A stretch of 8,518 nt of DNA from positions 1-8,518 of the forward strand of contig QFQU01000028.1 in NCBI GenBank assembly GCA_003248965.1, in the 5' to 3' direction. The translations under genes and the position numbers were made by a program. This stretch comes from Brevundimonas sp. Its GTDB lineage: Bacteria; Pseudomonadota; Alphaproteobacteria; Caulobacterales; Caulobacteraceae. Positions within the stretch are counted from its first letter, which is position 1; every line of letters starts with the position of its first letter. Under the pieces are notes generated by a model that saw only the letters and a program-made list of their open reading frames with translations, ran no database searches and had not been told where the DNA came from. Positions 1 to 5,586 of this stretch are shown here, one piece after another.

Positions 1-73
1 CCTGGAAATACAGATGCCGATAGAAGGGACGACGCACGGTCGTCGCCGGCGCTGCGGACGCGGCAGGGATCAT
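1..73 (-). CDS. dctA: C4-dicarboxylate:cation symporter DctA, N-terminal 24 codons only (runs off the left edge)
   Basis: Reading leftward from an ATG at 73, 24 codons are visible before the window ends. They encode a short Ala/Pro/Thr-rich lead (MIPAASAAPATTV) followed by RRPFYRHLYFQ. The element FY+xLYFQ, just before the first membrane helix, is the conserved start of DctA proteins (E. coli DctA has SLYFQVLTAI at the same place). DctA is an inner-membrane symporter importing succinate, fumarate and malate. The start is supported by GGAG seven bases upstream. The gene lies back to back with dctBD, the classical rhizobial layout in which DctB/DctD control dctA, and this context independently supports the call. 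The body of the protein is outside the window, so integrity cannot be judged. The peptide is short, but motif plus context make the identification fairly secure. Confidence 0.85.
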   Translation of the reverse strand, partial: MIPAASAAPATTVRRPFYRHLYFQ

Positions 74-80
74 TTCGATA

Positions 81-84
81 CTCC
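81..84 (-). promoter_or_regulatory. Ribosome binding site of dctA
   Basis: On the minus strand GGAG is followed by a 7-base spacer and the ATG at 73. It is the best Shine-Dalgarno match in the divergent region and fixes the start of the partial dctA gene. Confidence 0.7.
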
Positions 85-198
85 AGACAGCAAGCCACGC
101 TCGCCACTTCCTCCGCGCAATCTGCGTCGCGCTTGGTAGTCAGTGTCACGCCCTCGCCATCGACCGCCAAGCCCAGCGGGAAAAACTCATATCTTTCT

Positions 199-212
199 GA
201 TTAAGCTAAATA
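199..212. promoter_or_regulatory. Candidate overlapping divergent -10 elements in the AT-rich core between dctA and dctBD
   Basis: Positions about 186-231 form an island of A/T in otherwise GC-rich DNA. On the plus strand, GCTAAATA (205-212) resembles the Caulobacter housekeeping -10 consensus GCTANAWC. On the minus strand, GCTTAATC (206-199) resembles the same consensus with one mismatch. Neither has a convincing TTGACG-type -35 at the expected distance, as often seen at activator-dependent promoters. If used, the leftward start near 192 would serve dctA with a leader of roughly 120 bases. The rightward start near 219 would serve dctBD with a leader of roughly 85 bases. This is motif matching by eye only. 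Confidence 0.35.
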
Positions 213-246
213 TTTTACGTTTTTTCAGGTAGTGGGTCGAAGCGAC

Positions 247-262
247 GTGCGTCAATCCGCGC
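247..262. promoter_or_regulatory. Putative DctD operator, copy 1
   Basis: GTGCGTCAATCCGCGC is an imperfect dyad (GTGCG-N6-CGCGC). It matches the reverse complement of the element at 280-295 at 14 of 16 positions. The GTGCG...CGCAC form resembles, from memory, the dyads bound by rhizobial DctD upstream of dctA. Its centre is 33 bp from the centre of copy 2, about three helical turns, so the two could be bound on the same face of the DNA. Confidence 0.55.
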
Positions 263-279
263 AAATTTGTGGCCGTTTC

Positions 280-295
280 GTGCGGATTGTCGCAC
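280..295. promoter_or_regulatory. Putative DctD operator, copy 2 (perfect outer dyad)
   Basis: GTGCGGATTGTCGCAC has perfect 5-bp arms (GTGCG/CGCAC) around a 6-bp centre, and the right arm continues into a second inverted element, CGCAC-A-GTGCG (291-301). It ends 10 bp before the proposed dctB ATG at 306. A protein bound here could act leftward on dctA and could also block or autoregulate dctBD. Confidence 0.55.
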
Positions 296-305
296 AGTGC
301 GTCGC

Positions 306-2150
306 ATGGCCGTCCCCTCGCTTTCAGTTCGAATCCGCGCTTTCGGACGCAGCCGGTCGGGCCGGATGTGGGCCACCCTGGTCCTGTGCTGGATCCTTGC
401 CGTTCTGATCGCCGCCTTCGTCGTTGGCGAGGCCGCCCGCCGCGATGCGACAGCGACCTTGGCGCGGCAGGCGGAAACGGCGGCCGCCCTCCATGCCGCC
501 GTCCTGCGCAGCGAACTGGAGAAGCACCGTTCCCTGCCCCTGGCCCTGGCGACCGATCCCGACATCGCCGACCTGCTGAAGGGCGCGCCCGACGCCTCGG
601 CTCGAGCCATCGACCTCAAGCTGGAGGCCCTCGCCGTCCAGACCCGCGCGGCGGCCATCTATGTCATCGACGCCGGCGGGGTGACACGGGCGGCCAGCAA
701 CTGGCGGCTGCCGACCAGTTTCGTGGGCGCCGACTACGGCTTTCGTCCCTATTTCATCGGCGCGATGCGGAACGGCGCGGCCGAGTTCTTCGCCCTGGGC
801 ACCGTCAGCGGTCGTCCCGGCCTCTATCTGGCGCGGCGGATCGAAGACCCAGCCGGCCGACCCGTAGGCGTGGTGGTGGTGAAGGTGGAATTCGACGCCC
901 TTGAGGCCGAGTGGCGCGCTTCTGGAGAACCCGCCTACGTCGCCGATCCGGCCGGGGTCGTGCTGATCACCAGCGTGCCGGAATGGCGGTTTCGGACTTT
1001 GCGGCCGCTGGACGCCGCCAGCCGCCGCCTGACCCTGACGGACCAGACCCTTGGTCACGGCGCGCTGACGCCCCTGCCCTTCGCCACGCCCGACGGCGAG
1101 CGGCCCCGATTGATCAAGGCCCCGCTAGACGGGGTTCGGCGCGACTGGATGTACAGTCAGGCGGACACGGCGACGCCCGGCTGGGTGCTGCATCTGTTGA
1201 CGCCGACGCGCGGCGCCATCGGTGCGGCGGTCGCCGCCGCGCGGGCCCTGACGGCCCTGATCCTGACGCTGATCTTCGGCGTCGCGGGCGTGCTGTTGCG
1301 CCGCCGCCAACAGGCCGTTGCGCGCGAACGCGCCGCCCAGGCCGCGCGCATCGAACTGGAACGCCGGATCGCCGAACGCACCCAGGACCTCAGCGCCGCC
1401 AACGCCGCCCTGAACCGCCAGATCGAGGAGCGTCAGGCGGCGGAAGCCGCGCGCGAGGTTCTGCGCGACGAGCTGGTCCAGGCCGGCAAGCTGGCGGCGT
1501 TGGGCCAGATCGCAGCCGGCGTCGCCCATGAGATCAACCAGCCTGTCGCCGCCATCCGCACCCAGGCCGAGACGGCTGCGGCGTATCTGGAGCGGGACCA
1601 GCCGGCCAAGGCCGCCCGCCCCCTGCATCAGATCGGTGAAATGACCGCCCGCATCGGCGCCATCACCCAGGAACTGCGCGCCTTTTCGCGCAAGGCCGAG
1701 GCCACGCTGCAGCCGGTCAATCTGCCTGAGGCGATCGACGGCGCCCTTCTGCTGCTGGGCGGCCGTCTGAAACAGGCGGGCGTCCGCCTGATGCGCGACA
1801 AGACCGTGATCGAGGCGGACGTTCTGGGCCAGCGGTTCCGGCTGGAACAGGTCATCGTCAACCTGATGCAGAACGCCGTCGAGTCGCTGGAAGGGACGCC
1901 CGAGCCCGTCGTGACCTTGACCATCGTGCCGCGCGGGACGCAGGTCGATTTGGTGATCGCCGACAACGGACCTGGCGTGCCGGATGAGATTCAGAGCCAG
2001 TTGTTCACGCCTTTCGTCACCAGCAAGGCGACGGGCGTGGGCCTGGGCCTGGTCATCTGTCGGGACATCGTCGCCGGCTTCGGGGGCGAACTGACCCTGC
2101 GCCCTTCACCCAGCGGCGCCGTCTTTGTCGTCACTCTGAAAGCCGCCTGA
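306..2150 (+). CDS. dctB: C4-dicarboxylate-sensing histidine kinase DctB
   Basis: This membrane sensor kinase detects external C4-dicarboxylates and phosphorylates DctD. From the ATG at 306 (614 residues), TM1 is at about 21-43. A periplasmic dCache/PAS-like sensor spans about 44-304 and contains GADYGFRPYF (141-150) and FFALGTVSGRPGLYLA (161-176), a signature region of DctB ligand domains. TM2 is at about 305-331 and is followed by a charged coiled coil (333-395). The kinase core has the H box GVAHEINQP with phosphoacceptor H408, the N box around N523, the G1 box DNGPGVP from D553, the F region LFTPFVTSK, and G2 GVGLGL (577-582). All catalytic boxes are intact and the length is usual for the family. 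The frame extends upstream to a TTG at 267, but that start would make the operator dyad at 280-295 coding. The ATG at 366 would leave almost no cytoplasmic N-terminus. No start has a good Shine-Dalgarno. The gene overlaps dctD by one base. Confidence 0.92.
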   Translation: MAVPSLSVRIRAFGRSRSGRMWATLVLCWILAVLIAAFVVGEAARRDATATLARQAETAAALHAAVLRSELEKHRSLPLALATDPDIADLLKGAPDASARAIDLKLEALAVQTRAAAIYVIDAGGVTRAASNWRLPTSFVGADYGFRPYFIGAMRNGAAEFFALGTVSGRPGLYLARRIEDPAGRPVGVVVVKVEFDALEAEWRASGEPAYVADPAGVVLITSVPEWRFRTLRPLDAASRRLTLTDQTLGHGALTPLPFATPDGERPRLIKAPLDGVRRDWMYSQADTATPGWVLHLLTPTRGAIGAAVAAARALTALILTLIFGVAGVLLRRRQQAVARERAAQAARIELERRIAERTQDLSAANAALNRQIEERQAAEAAREVLRDELVQAGKLAALGQIAAGVAHEINQPVAAIRTQAETAAAYLERDQPAKAARPLHQIGEMTARIGAITQELRAFSRKAEATLQPVNLPEAIDGALLLLGGRLKQAGVRLMRDKTVIEADVLGQRFRLEQVIVNLMQNAVESLEGTPEPVVTLTIVPRGTQVDLVIADNGPGVPDEIQSQLFTPFVTSKATGVGLGLVICRDIVAGFGGELTLRPSPSGAVFVVTLKAA

Positions 2151-3508
2151 TGGAGTTCTCCCGCCTCAACACCGTCGCCCTGGTCGAGGACGACGCCGAT
2201 TTCCGCGCCGCCCTGCAAGAACGGCTGGCCCTGGAAGGGTTCGAGGTTCGCCCCTTCGCCACCGCAGAGGCGGCGCTGAAAGGCCTGAACGCCGACTTCC
2301 CCGGCGTCGTCGTCACCGACCTGCGGATGCCGGGGCTGGACGGACGTCAACTGCTGACCCGGCTGCTGGCGCTGGATCCCAGCCTGCCCGTCCTGTTGAT
2401 GACCGGCCATGGCGACATCGCCGAGGCGGTCGCGGCCATGCGCGACGGGGCCTATGACTTCGTGGCCAAGCCCTTCGCCTTCGACCGTCTGCACGACAGC
2501 CTGAAACGGGCGATGGAAAAACGCGCTCTGGTGCTGGACAACCGTCGGTTGGCGGCCCTGTCTTCAGAGGCGAATGTGGAACTGCCGCTGCTGGGCGACA
2601 GCCGCGCCATTCGGACGCTGCGCGCCACCATCGCCCAGATCGCCGACGCCCGCATGGATGTTCTGATCGAGGGCGACACAGGCGTGGGCAAGGAGGCGGT
2701 CGCCCGCGCCCTGCACAACGGCGGTCGTCGTCGGCTGCACCCCTTCGTCGCCGTCAACTGCGGCGCCCTGCCCGAAGGTCTGGTCGAGAGCGAACTGTTC
2801 GGCCACGAACTGGGCGCCTTCGCCGGCGCCCTGCGTCGCCGGATCGGCCATGTGGAACGCGCCCACAACGGCTCGCTGTTCCTCGACGAGGTCGAAAGCA
2901 TGCCGCTGGACGCCCAGGTCAAGATGCTGCGGGTGCTGGAAGAGCGTGAAATCCACCCCATCGGGGCCAACGAACCCCGCATTCTGGACCTGCGCGTCCT
3001 GGCCTCCATCAAGAGCGATCCGGACCGCGCCGTCGCGGACGGCCGGCTGCGCGAGGATCTCTTTTATCGGCTGAACGTGGTCCGTCTGCGCGTGCCGCCG
3101 TTGAAGGAAAGGCGAGAGGACATACCCCTGCTGTTCGCCCATCTGCTGGCCCGCGCGCCGGTCGGCCCTTCAGGCGCCCATCCGCCCCTGACCGACGCCG
3201 TCCGCGCCCGTCTTCTGGAAGCCGACTGGCCGGGCAACGTCCGCGAACTGGCCCATTTCGCCCAGCGTTTCGCCCTGGGGCTCGAGCCGGACGCAGGCGC
3301 GACCGACACCCTGTCCGACCTCAGCCTGACCGAGCGCGTCGCCCGCTTCGAGGCTCAGGTCCTGCAGGACACCTTGACCGACAGCGACGGAGACGTGACC
3401 GAGGTCCAGCGGCGCCTGAAAATCCCGCGCAAGACCCTCTACGACAAGCTGGCCCGCCACAGCCTGCGCCCCGCCGACTTCCGCCGACCGGCTGAGCGAC
3501 GGCGTTGA
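2150..3508 (+). CDS. dctD: C4-dicarboxylate response regulator DctD (NtrC-type AAA+ activator with GAFAGA variant)
   Basis: The 452-residue protein has three domains. The receiver (about 7-120) has acidic pair D14/D15, phosphoacceptor D57 (VVTDLRMPG), T85 and K107. The AAA+ domain (about 147-375) has Walker A GDTGVGKE (175-182), Walker B SLFLDEVE with D246/E247, and candidate arginine fingers in REDLFYRL (R301, R307). A Fis-type helix-turn-helix lies at about 415-440. Phosphorylated DctD normally binds upstream of dctA and remodels sigma54-RNA polymerase. The sigma54-contact loop, normally GAFTGA, reads GAFAGA (222-227): the threonine is alanine (A225) while the rest of the loop and the ATPase core look intact. 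The start overlaps the dctB stop (TGATG), so translation is probably coupled. No terminator is evident after the stop. Family assignment is secure; the mode of activation is open. Confidence 0.92.
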   Translation: MEFSRLNTVALVEDDADFRAALQERLALEGFEVRPFATAEAALKGLNADFPGVVVTDLRMPGLDGRQLLTRLLALDPSLPVLLMTGHGDIAEAVAAMRDGAYDFVAKPFAFDRLHDSLKRAMEKRALVLDNRRLAALSSEANVELPLLGDSRAIRTLRATIAQIADARMDVLIEGDTGVGKEAVARALHNGGRRRLHPFVAVNCGALPEGLVESELFGHELGAFAGALRRRIGHVERAHNGSLFLDEVESMPLDAQVKMLRVLEEREIHPIGANEPRILDLRVLASIKSDPDRAVADGRLREDLFYRLNVVRLRVPPLKERREDIPLLFAHLLARAPVGPSGAHPPLTDAVRARLLEADWPGNVRELAHFAQRFALGLEPDAGATDTLSDLSLTERVARFEAQVLQDTLTDSDGDVTEVQRRLKIPRKTLYDKLARHSLRPADFRRPAERRR

Positions 3509-3562
3509 GAAAGACGGACAGGTATCTGCATCTTGGCGCGCCTCGACGTGAGGAGTAGTCAC

Positions 3563-3587
3563 GGAACGGCCCCCCACGCATGGCGTT
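3563..3587 (+). promoter_or_regulatory. EcfG-type (general stress response) promoter upstream of the transglutaminase-like gene
   Basis: GGAAC (3563-3567), a 16-base spacer and CGTT (3584-3587) exactly match the GGAAC-N16/17-CGTT consensus recognised by EcfG-family sigma factors (sigmaT in Caulobacter) of alphaproteobacteria. It lies in the 112-bp gap after dctD, in the right orientation. Transcription would start near 3594-3596, giving a leader of about 25 bases that contains the AGGA at 3611-3614 ahead of the ATG at 3621. The rest of the gap shows no other clear element. Confidence 0.65.
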
Positions 3588-3620
3588 GAGCGGCCGACTT
3601 CCCTTCCTCCAGGACATCTC

Positions 3621-4403
3621 ATGAAACTGCGCGTGCGCGCCGAACTGGCGTACCGCTTCGATCCCCCGACCGATGCGATCTACAAGATTCACGCGGCGCA
3701 CTGGCCGGGCCAGCATATTCTTGCGGAGACGCTGGCCTTCGACCCGCCCGTATCTTTTCAGGAGGACGAGGACGCCGAGTTCGGGGCGCGAACCCTGCGC
3801 GCCCACATGGCGGGCGAAGTGAGCCTGACCTATGAGGCGACCGTCGAAAACGGTCGCTTGCAGGGTCTGCCCGCCAACGTATCCCAACACGACTGGGGAG
3901 ATCTGCCGGCCGAGGCCCTGATCTATCTGTCCCCCAGCCGGTATTGTCCATCGGACCAGTTCGGCCGCTTCGTGACGCGCCAGTTCGGCGAAACGACGGG
4001 CGGAGAGCGCGTGCTGGCGATTCTGGACTGGATCAGCGCCAACATCGACTATGAGCACGGAGTTTCCGACACAGAAACGACGGCGGCGCGGACCTTCATC
4101 GATCGGGCGGGGGTGTGTCGCGACTTCACCCATCTGGGCATCACCCTGTGTCGCGCATCGGGCATCCCGGCGCGAGCGATCAGCGCCTACGCCCATCAAC
4201 TGACGCCTCCGGATTTCCACGCCGTGTTCGAGGTCTGGCTGGACGGCGGCTGGTGGTTGATTGATCCGACTGGGTTGGCGCCGGTGGAGGGACTGGTGCG
4301 CATCGCCTGCGGCCGCGACGCCGCCGATATCGCGTTTTTGACGACCCAGGACCGGTGCGAAATGGTGCGTCAGAAGGTGACAGTGGAGCTTGCCGAGGAT
4401 TGA
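3621..4403 (+). CDS. Transglutaminase-like cysteine peptidase-fold protein
   Basis: The 260-residue protein has no signal peptide or membrane segment, so it is probably cytoplasmic. The first about 85 residues form a beta-rich segment beginning MKLRVRAELAYRF that resembles the bacterial transglutaminase-like N-terminal region. The catalytic core follows: ILDWISANIDYEHG (134-147), then C166 in AGVCRDFTHLG, H200 in DFHAVFEVW, and D215 in LIDPTG, a complete Cys-His-Asp triad. Proteins of this family act as peptidases, amidases or crosslinkers; the substrate here cannot be read from sequence. AGGA six bases before the ATG supports the start. The gene sits alone between dctD and a convergent gene and has an EcfG-type promoter motif immediately upstream, which suggests a stress-induced monocistron rather than part of the dct operon. 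No terminator is evident in the 100 bp before the convergent gene. Confidence 0.85.
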   Translation: MKLRVRAELAYRFDPPTDAIYKIHAAHWPGQHILAETLAFDPPVSFQEDEDAEFGARTLRAHMAGEVSLTYEATVENGRLQGLPANVSQHDWGDLPAEALIYLSPSRYCPSDQFGRFVTRQFGETTGGERVLAILDWISANIDYEHGVSDTETTAARTFIDRAGVCRDFTHLGITLCRASGIPARAISAYAHQLTPPDFHAVFEVWLDGGWWLIDPTGLAPVEGLVRIACGRDAADIAFLTTQDRCEMVRQKVTVELAED

Positions 4404-4503
4404 CTGCGGTCGGACCCTGGCTTCTTGGGCGCCGCCCCGCATCTCAGAGACACAAGGCCGAACTCACCGCATACAGGCGACGAGCCTTCCCAGGACCCGG
4501 ATG
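4404..4503. other. Convergent intergenic spacer
   Basis: This 100-bp stretch separates the ends of two converging genes. I looked for a shared bidirectional terminator and found only a weak GGGC/GCCC pairing near 4427-4438 with no T-run. Nothing here is convincingly functional. Confidence 0.4.
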
Positions 4504-5586
4504 TCAGGCGGACAGCACCGCCCGAACCCGGCGGTTCTCTTCCGGCAAGCCCAGGCTGATGCGGGTCCAGTCGGTCAGGGGCGGATGGGCGCGGCCGATA
4601 TCGACGCCTTGGTCGCGAAGGACGCTGGCGATCTCGACCTGGGAACGCGGGGCGCGGAAGAAGACGAAGTTCGCCTTCGACGCCGTGCGGGGCCAGCCCA
4701 GTCGGTCCAGCCACGCGTGATACAGGTCGCGTTCCACCGCCGTTCGCCGCACCACCGATCGAACGTGATCCTGATCCGCCAGCGCCGCGCCGCCGGCCGC
4801 CAGGGCCAGGCGATCGAGAGAATGCGGCGCACCGACCCCCTTGGCCTTCAGACGACCGGCCAGATCCGCCGGCGCCAGCGCGTAGCCCAACTGCAGGCCC
4901 GCCAAACCATAGACCTTGGCGAAGGTGCGGAAGACCACCAAGTTCAGCCCCTGCGCCACCAGGGGCGCCGCGGTGCGGGCGGCGTAGTCTCCGGCGTACT
5001 CCAGATAGGCCTCGTCCACGATCACCAGGGTCTTGCGGGCGGCCTGACGCAGGAAGTCGTGGAAGGCGGCCGGGTCGCTGACGGTCCCGGACGGATTGTG
5101 AGGATTCACCACGAACAGGGCCGTCGCGCCGTCCGCCCGCGCCAAAAGGGCGGGCAGATCGTTCTCGTATCGCGCATTCAGCGGCACGGGATCCAGCCGA
5201 CCGCCGACGGCGGCGGCCGGGTCGGTGAAGCCGGCGTAGCCCGGCGCGCTGTGGACGAAGCGGCTGGCGCTTCCGGCCGCCAGGGCCAGATGAAGGCCCA
5301 GCGGCGCTAGAACTTCGCCCACCACGACCTGATCGGGCGTTACCCCTTCGAAGGCCGCGACCTGCCGTTCGAAGGCCGCGGCCTCGTCCTCGACGTAGCG
5401 TTTGACCTGACCCAGCGCGGCCCGCACGGCCGGCGCCACGCGCGGCGACGGACCCCAGGGGTTTTCATTGAGGCCCAGCTGAAGCCGGCTGGGCGACCGG
5501 GCGGGCGATTGGGCGGCGGCCGGCAAGGCTGCAAGCGCGCCGGCCGTCAGCCCCCCGCCCAGGACAAGTCGTCGGGTCGTGCGCAT
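4504..5586 (-). CDS. Tat-exported HisC-like PLP-dependent aminotransferase (periplasmic)
   Basis: The 360-residue protein has a twin-arginine signal, TTRRLVLGG (3-11), followed by a hydrophobic Ala/Gly/Leu stretch and likely cleavage after LPAAA (25). A fold-type I aminotransferase follows: LNENPWGPSP (39-48), NPHNPSGT with N164, VDEAYLEY with D191 and Y194, Schiff-base lysine K224 in TFAKVYGLAG, and substrate-carboxylate R342 in RISLGLPEENR. These are landmarks of the histidinol-phosphate aminotransferase family. Three cofactor-phosphate positions differ from classical HisC: VVGEVLAPLGL (88-98) replaces the G-x-G-[ST] loop, A223 replaces the serine before the lysine, and Q232 replaces the usual arginine. 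A signal peptide and lack of his neighbours argue against histidine synthesis. The gene starts within the stop of the receptor gene (TGATG), so co-translation is likely. The open frame extends upstream to 6189, but that part overlaps the receptor gene and is not taken as coding. Substrate unknown. Confidence 0.85.
   Translation of the reverse strand: MRTTRRLVLGGGLTAGALAALPAAAQSPARSPSRLQLGLNENPWGPSPRVAPAVRAALGQVKRYVEDEAAAFERQVAAFEGVTPDQVVVGEVLAPLGLHLALAAGSASRFVHSAPGYAGFTDPAAAVGGRLDPVPLNARYENDLPALLARADGATALFVVNPHNPSGTVSDPAAFHDFLRQAARKTLVIVDEAYLEYAGDYAARTAAPLVAQGLNLVVFRTFAKVYGLAGLQLGYALAPADLAGRLKAKGVGAPHSLDRLALAAGGAALADQDHVRSVVRRTAVERDLYHAWLDRLGWPRTASKANFVFFRAPRSQVEIASVLRDQGVDIGRAHPPLTDWTRISLGLPEENRRVRAVLSA

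Noticed and set aside
28..44. GACGAC/GTCGTC hairpin near the left edge
   Set aside because: It is only 6 bp, has no T-run, and falls inside the dctA coding start.
91..165. Other TGGC...GC strings on the minus strand that look like sigma54 promoters
   Set aside because: The GG-to-GC spacing is 9 or 12 bases rather than the strict 10, and the one nearest the start would put transcription on top of the ribosome site.
1..205. A second open minus-strand frame running off the left edge without an ATG
   Set aside because: Its codon use is less GC-biased than neighbouring genes and it shows no family motif; the overlapping DctA frame explains the left end much better.
260..275. Sigma54-like -24/-12 element (GG-N10-GC) on the minus strand
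   Set aside because: Spacing and TTTGC are good, but it lies between the two proposed operators, its -12 overlaps one of them, and the leader to dctA would be about 175 bases. Kept as an alternative, not annotated as a promoter.
3321..4442. A 373-codon minus-strand frame across the end of dctD and the transglutaminase-like gene
   Set aside because: It spans two well-supported plus-strand genes, shows no family motif, and its composition is that of an antisense shadow.
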